Positions 51,109 through 59,301 of a DNA stretch of 64,000 nucleotides are shown piece after piece. The DNA is taken from positions 1-64,000 of the forward strand of contig JAUXYJ010000054.1 of assembly GCA_030694465.1 (NCBI GenBank), given 5' to 3'. This DNA is from Deltaproteobacteria bacterium. GTDB taxonomy: Bacteria > Myxococcota_A > Polyangia > Polyangiales > Ga0077539. How positions within the stretch are numbered: the stretch's first letter is position 1; each line of letters opens with the position of its first letter. The position numbers and the translations under genes are program-made. A model generated the notes under the pieces. The model made no database searches and was not told the origin of the DNA. It was given only the letters and a program-made list of their open reading frames with translations.

Positions 51109-53904
51109 ATGATCGAAGACAAAGCATTCGAGCCCTCCGACCTCTTCTTGTCCTCGTCCGCCGAGCGACTTCGCGCGGTGCGTGAGTGCCCTCGGGACGC
51201 ATCCCATGCGGCAGCTTTGCGCGCGGTGCTTCTGTTTGACTCGGCAGTGGTGGTCCGAGTCGCCGCGGCCGAAGCGTTGGCGGTCACGACCCAACGTGAC
51301 ATCGCGCACGCCGTGATCGACGCATTCGTCGACCCTTCGCCCTTGGTCCGCGAGGCTGCAGTCAAGGCGGCGGCACGACAGAGCCTTGAGCTCGCACGAG
51401 ACAGGCTTGTCGAGCTTGCGCGACAAGACGAGGCTTGGCGGGTCCGGCGCGCGGCAGTGTTCGCGTTGGCCGCGGTCAGCGGATTCGCAAACATCGATGC
51501 GCTGCGGGACGCGCTCGAAGACCCCTTCTGGCGTGTGCGTCATGCGGCCGTTCTATCACTCGAAATCCTCGGATTTGCGTCTGAAGATGTCCGCGCGCGG
51601 GTGTCCGCCGCTGCCACCGAGACGCCCGCTGCAGAGCGCGCGAAGTGGTTTCTCTCAGCGTCGTGGGATGGCAAGCGCAACGCACTCGAGATCCAACGTG
51701 ACCACGAGAGCTACGACAACAATCGCTGGTACGACGATGACCCCGCGGTGATGACTGCGCGTGTGACGGCGGACCCTCCGCCTGCCCAAGAGCTGGTCGC
51801 GCTCTTGGGTGAATCTCACGAGACGCTACGCCGCGCAGCGATCCGGGCGCTCGCGACGAGTGGAGACCGCATCGCGTTGGCAGGCGCTGCGTGCTGGCTC
51901 GAAGCGGGGCGGGTTCCGCATGCCGCCGCGAGCGCACGAGAGACGCTTTTGCGAGCAAAAGATGACGGGATCGAGGTCGCGATCGCCGCGATCAGCTCGA
52001 ACCTTCCCAACGTCGCCGCGTGGGCCATTGAGACCGCCGCGATCGCGCATCGCGCCGAGTGCGTCCAAGCCATCGTCGCGCGGAGTGGGGATCCTTCGGC
52101 CGAGGTTCGCGCCGCAGTGGCCGATGGCGTGGTCGCGCTTGTGCGTGACGATCGGTCTGCGATTTCGCTGCTCAAGACGCTTTCTGAGGACACCGTAAGC
52201 CACGTTCGAGATCGCGCGATCGCGGCGCTCATGCAGTGCGACGAGTCGCTGCGAGGCGCCGTCCTCGATGCGCTGAGCCTGAGCGATCAGAGCACCGCGA
52301 GCCGCGTCGTGATGCTCCACGAGGCTGCCAGTCGAGGCGCGTTTGAGCGCGTGCAGCAAGGCCTTGAAGACACCCATCCGTATGTTCTGGGGACAGCCGT
52401 CGAGCTGCTTCGAGCCGCGGGGCGACTGGACAAGACCTCTCGTCTTGCCTACCTCGCCCACCGCGACCCATGGGTGCGCGGGGCCGCGGTTGAAGACACC
52501 GACGCGCTCAGTATCTTGCGCGACGAATCAGACCCTATTGTTCGTCGTATCGCGATGGATCGCGCGCTGCTCGCGATGGCATCGAGCGCACCTGACGTGA
52601 TCGCACCCATCGCCCTTTTGGCGAGCCAAGACGCCGACCCATGGATTCGTGCCCGCGCGACGCGCATGCTGAACCCCGCAGACGACGGCGCGCTGGTCGC
52701 GTTGTTGCGATTGAGCGCCGAGCGAGACGCATTGGTGCGCGCCTGGGCAGCTGAAACGCTCGAAGCTTGCGGCGATCTTAACTCACGAATTGTCAGTGTT
52801 TTTGCAGACGTTTCGAAGTCTTCTCGGCAGACCGCGCTGGCCTGGTTGGCGCGAACAGTGCTTGATCCCACCGAGCTCTTTGCGCAGCTGGGGGCGACGG
52901 ACTCAGAGCAACAGTTGATCGCTGCGACACTGGCCGAGACCCCACGTGCGAAGATTACCGCGCGCGTCGGTGAGCTGCAGGCACCTGCAGAGCGTGTGCA
53001 GGCACGAGCCACCCGGACGTTTAGCGATTCGCTCCATCGTCCCTTTGGTGAGACCGGACTGTCGCTCGCGCCCATCGCGTTTTCGGGAGCGAGGCAGCCC
53101 GTCGCCTCGGTATTTTCACGTGGACGTGATGCCGGAATGAACGCGTTCTTTTGGGAGCCCTCCCACCACACGTTGACCAAGTTCATCCGAGGGGCACATC
53201 GCAAGAGCGAGCTCGTGGTCTCGACTGGCAGCTATCACGCAGATGCAAAGTCCATTGAGCGTGACGTGGACCTCGCGCTCCGTCGGCTTGGCGTCGATCG
53301 CTTGGGCGTGTTCTTGCTCTTCTGGGCCCGCTCAGACGCCCGCCTCGATCAGTCCGCGTTCGAGACCCTTGAGCGCCTCAAAGAGCGCGGAAAAATCGCT
53401 GCGCATGGCTTCTCAACCCACCTCCGCGACCTCGCTGAACGTGCAGTCGCTCGCAACCGCTGGGACGTCGTCATGACGCGCTTCAACGCCGCGCACGTGG
53501 GCGCCGAACGCTCGCTGTTTCCGACGCTCACACAGCGCAAGACCGCAGCGATCGCGTTTACCTCGCTCTGTTACACACGACTTCTGCGGCCGGTCCGCGG
53601 TGCAGCCACGTCCCCCATCAGCGCCGCTGACTGTTATCGCTTTTCGCTCTCGGATCCCGCCGTAGGCCTCGTCCTCGCAGCCCCATCGCGCGCACAAGAT
53701 GCAGACGCTGCGCTGCAAGCGTTGAAGAATCCCGCGCTTTCACCAGATCAATTGCAGGCCATCCGCGCACATGGTCGCGAGGTCTACCGTGTCGACAGCG
53801 AGTTCAATACGCTCGTCCGCAAGGGCGATCGGCTCGTGCTCGCCGATCCGCGTGAGGTGGCGCTGGGATGGCTCGATCACGACGGGCTCAGCGCCGAAGC
53901 GTAG
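51109..53904 (+). CDS. HEAT-repeat protein fused to an aldo/keto-reductase-like domain
   Basis: 931 aa. Residues 1-625 are HEAT repeats (RRAAVFALAAVSGFANID, VRRIAMDRALLAMASS). From about 645 to 860 is an aldo/keto-reductase-like domain: ELVVSTGSYHADAKSIERDVDLALRRLGVDRLGVFLLFWA (quoted in part: DLALRRLGVDRLGVFLLF), ERLKERGKIAAHGFSTH and RFNAAHVGAERSLF. The typical catalytic Tyr/Lys cannot be assigned confidently. A regulatory fusion is likely; AKR domains bind NAD(P)H. The gene ends 53 bases before the first structured RNA-like element. Confidence 0.75.
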   Translation: MIEDKAFEPSDLFLSSSAERLRAVRECPRDASHAAALRAVLLFDSAVVVRVAAAEALAVTTQRDIAHAVIDAFVDPSPLVREAAVKAAARQSLELARDRLVELARQDEAWRVRRAAVFALAAVSGFANIDALRDALEDPFWRVRHAAVLSLEILGFASEDVRARVSAAATETPAAERAKWFLSASWDGKRNALEIQRDHESYDNNRWYDDDPAVMTARVTADPPPAQELVALLGESHETLRRAAIRALATSGDRIALAGAACWLEAGRVPHAAASARETLLRAKDDGIEVAIAAISSNLPNVAAWAIETAAIAHRAECVQAIVARSGDPSAEVRAAVADGVVALVRDDRSAISLLKTLSEDTVSHVRDRAIAALMQCDESLRGAVLDALSLSDQSTASRVVMLHEAASRGAFERVQQGLEDTHPYVLGTAVELLRAAGRLDKTSRLAYLAHRDPWVRGAAVEDTDALSILRDESDPIVRRIAMDRALLAMASSAPDVIAPIALLASQDADPWIRARATRMLNPADDGALVALLRLSAERDALVRAWAAETLEACGDLNSRIVSVFADVSKSSRQTALAWLARTVLDPTELFAQLGATDSEQQLIAATLAETPRAKITARVGELQAPAERVQARATRTFSDSLHRPFGETGLSLAPIAFSGARQPVASVFSRGRDAGMNAFFWEPSHHTLTKFIRGAHRKSELVVSTGSYHADAKSIERDVDLALRRLGVDRLGVFLLFWARSDARLDQSAFETLERLKERGKIAAHGFSTHLRDLAERAVARNRWDVVMTRFNAAHVGAERSLFPTLTQRKTAAIAFTSLCYTRLLRPVRGAATSPISAADCYRFSLSDPAVGLVLAAPSRAQDADAALQALKNPALSPDQLQAIRAHGREVYRVDSEFNTLVRKGDRLVLADPREVALGWLDHDGLSAEA

Positions 53905-53957
53905 GCTCCAAGTCAGACGGGGATTGTCACTCGCGGTGCGCTCAGGCATGCTCCGTC

Positions 53958-54141
53958 GCGATTGCGTGTGGGGCCACTTCTGGGCGAGCAGAGCCTTCAG
54001 TCCACGGTGCTACGCCGTGGCGGATGATGACCCGCACTGAACCATAAACTTCACGGGTGTCGGGTCCTGCAGGACCCCTTTCGTCATCCGTGAAGACTGA
54101 CGAGCAAGTCGCCAACCCGTGATGTGCCCGCACGCGATCGC
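53958..54141 (+). ncRNA. structured RNA-like element 1, candidate retron msr-msd
   Basis: Terminal stem a1 (53958-53972) pairs with a2 (54127-54141): 15 pairs, two of them G-U. Then, in order: AGC (53992-53994); TTCAGT (53996-54001) paired with ACTGAA (54036-54041), enclosing a hairpin CCACGG-TGCTACG-CCGTGG (54002-54020); ATAAA; a long hairpin whose base CTTCACGG/CCGTGAAG (54049-54056, 54088-54095) holds a perfect 16-base palindrome (54062-54077); then CTGACGAGCAAGT (54097-54109). This is the retron order a1, AGC with branching G, msr hairpins, msd hairpin, a2. Orientation is inferred from the AGC. Read with element 2, the core is conserved and the stems covary. Confidence 0.7.
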
Positions 54142-54190
54142 TTGCCACCTGCGACTTCTTCTTGCATCCTCCGAAGCGAGTGACCAGCAT

Positions 54191-54355
54191 CGACGACTTG
54201 CGAGAGCGAGCCTAGCCTTCAGTCCACGGTGTTACGCCGTGGCGGACTGTGACCAGCACTGGATAAATGTGCATCCCCGCAAGCGCGCTTGCAGCTCTCT
54301 TCGCTTGTAGGGACGCACTGACGAGCAAGTAGCTCCCCACTCTGGCAAGTCGTTG
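54191..54355 (+). ncRNA. structured RNA-like element 2, candidate retron msr-msd
   Basis: Second copy, about 222 bp downstream. Terminal stem CGACGACTTGC (54191-54201) pairs with GCAAGTCGTTG (54345-54355), one G-U. AGC 54214-54216. TTCAGT (54218-54223) pairs with ACTGGA (54258-54263) around CCACGG-TGTTACG-CCGTGG (54224-54242). The long hairpin has base GTGCATCCC/GGGACGCAC (54269-54277, 54310-54318, one A-C mismatch) with an inner perfect palindrome GCAAGCGCGCTTGC (54279-54292). CTGACGAGCAAGT (54318-54330) closes the core. The core is nearly identical to element 1; the terminal stem and long hairpin have different sequences but the same pairing. Confidence 0.7.
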
Positions 54356-54403
54356 ATGCCCACTCACCTTCGCGAAGACGTCAACACGTCGAGCGCGCGA
54401 AGA

Positions 54404-57400
54404 TTACAGCGCCTCGACAAACGCGCGCCCAAACTCAAGCGGTTGAGGCCGATCATGAGGGTTGCGCGCTGTGCCTTCGCGCAACAACTTGGCGATCGCG
54501 CTCGGAAACGCGCGCAGCCGCTCTGCGTCTTCAAACGGATCTCGCTGCATGTGCGCGATGATTCGCTCTCGAGCGTCCGAGATGTCATCGAAGAACGTGC
54601 GTCCTGTTGTCACGTTGTAGATCGTCCCAGCGACCGCGTAGACGTCCGCGCGACCGTCGAGCTCCATGGGGTCAAGGACCTGTTCGGGCGCAATATATCC
54701 AGGGGTTCCGGCCACAAAGCGGCCCATGGCCTCTTGCGAGACCTTCATCGGTCGGACCATGCCGAAGTCAATCACCGTGGTCGCAAGAACGGGCGTCTTC
54801 GCAGGGTCGCGATGCTTGTCAGGCTCAAACGTCTCGCCACCACGGAGAGGCAATCGGAGCCACAAATTCGCCGGCTTGATGTCGCGGTGCACGAGACCCG
54901 CGCGGTGCAGCGCAGCGAGCCCCGCGCACGCCTCTGGCACAATGGTTCGAAGCTCGAACAGTGAGAGCAGCCGCGCGCCCGCGTACATCTTCAGGTCCGC
55001 GCCGATGAGATACTCGAGGACCAAGAAGGGCGACTCGTGCGAGACCCCACGGTCGATAATGTTGGCGACGTTGGGATGGTAGAGACCCGCGAGCGCTTTG
55101 GCCTCTTCGACAAACGACTCAAGGATCCCTGCGCGCTCGGCCTCGTTGGCGTCACGAAGCGCTTCTACCTTGGGAATTTTCAGTACAAACAGTCGATCGG
55201 CGCCGGGCTTTCGGACAAGCCACACCGAACCTACGCCGCCTTCGCCCAGCGGCGCGACCAGCTCGTACCCCTCGATCGTCCGCGGACCGTCGGGCTTGCG
55301 CGCGACCGGCGGGGGAGGCGGAGTGCGTCGAACCGCATGCATCACCGCAGCCTCGACAATGCTCGACACCACAGGGCCGAGAGAGCCAAACCAGACACCC
55401 ACGAGCTCCAAATCGCGTGCACGGATCGCACGCGCGACGAGCGACGCCACACGCGGCGCGTTCTCGGACAAGAACGCTCCGCCTTCGGGCGCGGGGTGCA
55501 GCGCGAGCACCGGATTCGCAAGCGAATGTTGCAAACGCTCTGCGCCGATCGCGAGCTGAAGACACATCGGCTCGAGGTCTGCACGAGGGCCACTCGCCGT
55601 GCAAAATCGCTGCAACGCATGCGCGAAGGCTAACAGCGAATGTGCGAGCTCGGTGTCGTCCGCTTCGAGGTCGATGAGGGCCTGTTCGACCGTGTTTGTC
55701 CATCGCCCTTCGGCGACTACCCCGGGGTCATCGGTGAGCTCTCCGCGAAGTGTCTCTGCGAGGTCCGAGCACTTCGAGAGTGCAGCAGCCGAGAGCATCG
55801 GCAGCGCGCTCGCAAGCTGCGCAATCATGGACGGGCGATCGATCACGAGCGCCCACCAGGCAGCGAAGGGACCGAGCCACGCCACGTCGTCGACTGCCCC
55901 CAGCGAGGTGCCACGCGTCACGTCCACAAGCCGCCACAGCAGCGCCGAGAGAGCCTGCTTGAGGGGCCCAGGGAGCTCTCGTGAGCCATCCTCGAGTCCC
56001 TGGATTTCTCTTAGCCAAATGCACGTGTGGTGTGCCGCAGGGCCTCGACCCACGCCGAGCTTGGGCTCTTCTCCGAGGGCGTCGAGGGCATAGCCTCCAA
56101 GCTGCACCGCGAGCACCTCAAGCGCGTCACAGCCCTCGGCCTCGGCGTCGGTCTGCTCGCTCTTTCGCCGCTCTGCCACGAGCGACAACAACGACTGCGA
56201 CGAGTCCGCGACGATGCGCCAAGCCTCGTCCAATTGTGGCTCAGCGATAGGAGCCCCACTCGGCGCCGTCGCGAGCAGAGGCCCCCACAGGCCAAGCGCG
56301 AGCGAGCGCGCGATGCCCTCCAGTGCATTGATCCCCGCGGCACGTCGGCGCGGTCGGACCTCGTCCACGGTCATGCGCTGCGCTTCGACAAACGTGGCGC
56401 CCAACGCTTCGGCAAACCGCGCCGCGCGAGCGTCGGCTTCTTCGTCGTCGTATTGCGCCGCGAGCCGTACCAAGTTCTCGAGCCCCTGTTCGAGGTCGAG
56501 CGGATCACGCTCGGCACCATCAAGGGGGTCTGTCGCGGCCAACACCGTGAGCCAGCGGCGCCAGTCGGCGATGTGCTCGGATCGCGCGCTGCGAGCGTTT
56601 TCTCTGAGCGCACGCAGCGTGGGCTCGACGATCAGCTGCTGCGATCCACCGCGTCGCCAGATCGCCTGCACGCCACGCGCGAGCGCACGGGCAGAGACCG
56701 CACCGCCGACGCCCTCCAGCACGCGACGCGCGAGCTTGTCCCAATAGTCACGGCGTTCGCTCATGAGGTAAGGGCTCGCGGCTGCGATGGCCGCCAGGGC
56801 CCAGGGCTCTGGCTCTGGGTGATCGAGAATCTCGGTCAATTCGCGCCCAAAGAGCTCAAGCTTTTTCTTTGGAAGAGACGAAAACGCGGTGATCGCGCGC
56901 TGCCGAAGCAGGGGTGACTCCGCGCGCATCCAGTCCAAGAGGGTGCCCTCAAGCGCTTCGAATTCACCGGCAAACCGACCGAGCGCGCGCGCGGCGTGGA
57001 CCCACACCAGAGGCTCAGGGTGAAGCATCAAGGGCTGCAAGAGCCGCAGCGCGGCCCCCACGACGTCTGGCGGCGAAGAGGACTTGAGCGCAGGCGCACA
57101 CAGCTCAAGACAGCGCGCCGCCAACACCCGCCCACGCAAGGGACCACGCGCCCACGCCCCTACGAGCGTGTCGAAGTCCTCTGCCGACGCAAAAATCCAA
57201 GGACCGATTTCGGGGACTGTGAGCGCGCTCGCGCCGGCCTCCCAGACCAAGATCTCGAGGCGTGATCGCACTGCTTCGTAGTCGGCTCCGGCGAGAATTC
57301 TCGCGGGCCCTGTGAGCGGCGCGCACGCGAGCGAGTCCATCAACGGTCCCTCAAGTACGCGCGCATCGGCCGCATCGGGGACGCGAGATTTCCACTTGGG

Positions 57401-57733
57401 GAGCTGCGAAGCGGCGAGCAAAAGGGGCGCGAGTCTCGCGTCTCGACGGGCCGCTGCGCCAAGCACCCAGAGATAGAGCGACTCTCCATCCGCGGTCTCA
57501 AAGAGGGTCGCCAACGTCGCCGTCCCCGAGGTCGACCGCGTGAGCGATGGCAACCCCCGATCGAGCACGGCGCAGGCGTCCCGCAGCGCGGGCTCGAGCG
57601 CAACGGGGACCACGTCAGCGCTCGCCCCTCGCCACTGTGCGATCACATTTGCGCGGAGATTTGGCGGCGAATTGCGATCATTGAGCGCCGCGGTCAAAAC
57701 AGAGAACGCGTCGCGGAGGGTGGTCGAAAGCAT
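54404..57733 (-). CDS. large protein with HEAT-like N-terminus and C-terminal Ser/Thr kinase
   Basis: 1109 aa. The first 800 residues are helical repeats of HEAT type (LVWVHAARALGRFAGEFEAL, LRQRAITAFSSLPKKKLELF). The C-terminal 288 residues (822-1109) are a Hanks kinase: GEGGVGSVWLV loop, LFVLKIPK Lys, HRDIKPANLW, VIDFGMVR (DFG intact) and GTPGYIAPEQ. Kinase at the C-terminus is the reverse of the usual order in receptor kinases; no TM helix is seen, so it is cytoplasmic. It lies between the RNA-like elements and the RT gene and runs against both. Involvement with them is unknown. Confidence 0.85.
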   Translation of the reverse strand: MLSTTLRDAFSVLTAALNDRNSPPNLRANVIAQWRGASADVVPVALEPALRDACAVLDRGLPSLTRSTSGTATLATLFETADGESLYLWVLGAAARRDARLAPLLLAASQLPKWKSRVPDAADARVLEGPLMDSLACAPLTGPARILAGADYEAVRSRLEILVWEAGASALTVPEIGPWIFASAEDFDTLVGAWARGPLRGRVLAARCLELCAPALKSSSPPDVVGAALRLLQPLMLHPEPLVWVHAARALGRFAGEFEALEGTLLDWMRAESPLLRQRAITAFSSLPKKKLELFGRELTEILDHPEPEPWALAAIAAASPYLMSERRDYWDKLARRVLEGVGGAVSARALARGVQAIWRRGGSQQLIVEPTLRALRENARSARSEHIADWRRWLTVLAATDPLDGAERDPLDLEQGLENLVRLAAQYDDEEADARAARFAEALGATFVEAQRMTVDEVRPRRRAAGINALEGIARSLALGLWGPLLATAPSGAPIAEPQLDEAWRIVADSSQSLLSLVAERRKSEQTDAEAEGCDALEVLAVQLGGYALDALGEEPKLGVGRGPAAHHTCIWLREIQGLEDGSRELPGPLKQALSALLWRLVDVTRGTSLGAVDDVAWLGPFAAWWALVIDRPSMIAQLASALPMLSAAALSKCSDLAETLRGELTDDPGVVAEGRWTNTVEQALIDLEADDTELAHSLLAFAHALQRFCTASGPRADLEPMCLQLAIGAERLQHSLANPVLALHPAPEGGAFLSENAPRVASLVARAIRARDLELVGVWFGSLGPVVSSIVEAAVMHAVRRTPPPPPVARKPDGPRTIEGYELVAPLGEGGVGSVWLVRKPGADRLFVLKIPKVEALRDANEAERAGILESFVEEAKALAGLYHPNVANIIDRGVSHESPFLVLEYLIGADLKMYAGARLLSLFELRTIVPEACAGLAALHRAGLVHRDIKPANLWLRLPLRGGETFEPDKHRDPAKTPVLATTVIDFGMVRPMKVSQEAMGRFVAGTPGYIAPEQVLDPMELDGRADVYAVAGTIYNVTTGRTFFDDISDARERIIAHMQRDPFEDAERLRAFPSAIAKLLREGTARNPHDRPQPLEFGRAFVEAL

Positions 57734-57840
57734 GTTTGGCCTCAGCCAACAGCCTACACAACCTGTGAGATTCGCGATGACTTCTCAACAAGCCGCTGGG
57801 ATGTCTTTGAGGCCCACAGTTGCGCTACGATCGCGTCGCC

Positions 57841-59301
57841 ATGGATCTTGCCAAACTGCTGTTGACGCTTCGTCCGCTATTGTCCGATTCAAAAGCGAAC
57901 CTCGCGAAGATCACGACGCTTCTCGAGAAGAGCGATGGCCTGGCCGAGTTCGAGATCGCGCGATACTACGCCGCAAGATCGCTCAAGCCTGTGATCGCAG
58001 AGGAGCTCCGCGCACAAGACCCTTCTCGCAGGCGCGCTGCAGCAGACGCGATCGCGCTGACATGCACCGCACGCGATGGGGCAGGGCTCTTGCGACGTAT
58101 CGTAAAGGACCCCAATGCGAACGTCCGAGCAGGCGTCCGCAAGGCTCTCAATCAACTCGGCGTGCAAGACACTGGGCTGCCAGACACACGGTTTCCGGCA
58201 CCCAAATCCAAGTGGATGCGCGCCGGCGGGTGGAACGAGACCGGATGGGCCTTTGGCATTGGCTCCTCGCCCAAGAAGCGCAAAGCGGCGCGGCCCACAG
58301 CCGACATCGCGGCCGTGCGCACAGAGTTCTCGAAGATCAGGACCGCTGAGGATCTGGCCAAGGCGCTGGGGCTCGAGAGCGAAGGGTCTCTCCGAGCGTT
58401 CATGCGACCGGGCAGTATCCCGGGCAGCGGCTACGTAGAGTTTACGATCCCGAAGGCTACGGGCGGGGTGCGCACAATCTGTGCGCCGAGGGCGCCTCTA
58501 AAGCGCATTCAACGTGCGATTTTACAGCAATTTCTATCGATTGTTCCGTCTCATCCCGCCGCGCATGGCTTTGTCAAAAAGCGCTCAGTCGTGAGCAACG
58601 CGGCTCCTCACGTGGGCGCCGGGTTGGTCATCAAGCTCGACCTCGTGGACTTCTTTCCGTCCGTCACGTTTCGACGCGTGTGCGGCACGCTGAGCTACCT
58701 TGGCATGGGAGACAGCGCGGCGTGGGCGCTGGCGGCGCTCATTACGCATCGCGCGACGCTTCCCTCTGGAGAGGCCATCGAGCCCGGGGTGCTCCCGCAA
58801 GGCGCGCCCACTTCGCCCGCGATGACCAACATTATCTGCCGCCGAATGGACACGCGTCTCGACGCGCTCACCCGCAAGTACGGAGGCACATACACCCGCT
58901 ACGCAGACGACCTGACATTCTCGTTTGCGAGCTCACCGGACAAGGGCATCGGGAGGTTCTTGTGGTGGGTCGACTCGATCATCCAACAAGAGGGATTTAC
59001 CCAGAACACCGTAAAGCGTCGCGTGCTTCGGAGATCCAACCAGCAGCGCGTCACCGGCGTCGTGGTGAACCACTCGCTCAGCGTTCCGCGTGAATCGAGG
59101 CGCCGCTTTCGCGCGGTGCTCGAGAATATTCGTCGCACGAGCGTGGATGAACAGTCGCGTGGACGTCGTGATTTTCGTGCTTATTTGCAGGGATTTGCAT
59201 CCTACGTAAAGATGGTCCAGCCCGAAGTTGGCGCTGCGCTGCTCGCAGAGGTCCGCGCCGTCTTGGCCGAAGACACACGCAAGCGAGCAAGCGCTACGTG
59301 A
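57841..59301 (+). CDS. retron-type reverse transcriptase
   Basis: 486 aa from ATG 57841, about the length I recall for Mx162 RT (485 aa). Residues 1-110 form HEAT-like helices (PSRRRAAADAIALT, PNANVRAGVRKAL). The RT region runs about 190-470: NAAPH (253-257, the retron NAxxH mark), KLDLVDFFPS (265-274), QGAPTSP (320-326), YADD (354-357) and VTG (404-406, the retron msr-recognition mark). Retron RTs make msDNA from an msr-msd RNA usually encoded just upstream. Here only 107 bp separate the start from the divergent kinase start, too little for that. The GTG of the next gene overlaps the stop. Confidence 0.93.
   Translation: MDLAKLLLTLRPLLSDSKANLAKITTLLEKSDGLAEFEIARYYAARSLKPVIAEELRAQDPSRRRAAADAIALTCTARDGAGLLRRIVKDPNANVRAGVRKALNQLGVQDTGLPDTRFPAPKSKWMRAGGWNETGWAFGIGSSPKKRKAARPTADIAAVRTEFSKIRTAEDLAKALGLESEGSLRAFMRPGSIPGSGYVEFTIPKATGGVRTICAPRAPLKRIQRAILQQFLSIVPSHPAAHGFVKKRSVVSNAAPHVGAGLVIKLDLVDFFPSVTFRRVCGTLSYLGMGDSAAWALAALITHRATLPSGEAIEPGVLPQGAPTSPAMTNIICRRMDTRLDALTRKYGGTYTRYADDLTFSFASSPDKGIGRFLWWVDSIIQQEGFTQNTVKRRVLRRSNQQRVTGVVVNHSLSVPRESRRRFRAVLENIRRTSVDEQSRGRRDFRAYLQGFASYVKMVQPEVGAALLAEVRAVLAEDTRKRASAT

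Larger units (their letters stand above)
53905..54403. other. 499-bp non-coding stretch with two structured elements
   Basis: No gene on either strand. It contains the two msr-msd-like elements described separately (53958-54141 and 54191-54355) and, near the kinase stop, a CTTCGCG/CGCGAAG inverted repeat (about 54372-54400) that may be the kinase gene's terminator. Confidence 0.7.

Noticed and set aside
54097..54330. Hammerhead ribozyme suggested by CTGACGAG
   Set aside because: The required GAAA and cleavage-site strands are not found at suitable positions in either copy.
53958..54355. CRISPR or integron attC array
   Set aside because: Only two units, with a long conserved core inside rather than short conserved ends, no cas or integrase gene, and no spacer-like regularity.
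57734..57840. msr-msd directly upstream of the RT
   Set aside because: Only 107 bp, with no AGC-plus-hairpin core or terminal inverted repeat like those at 54 kb.
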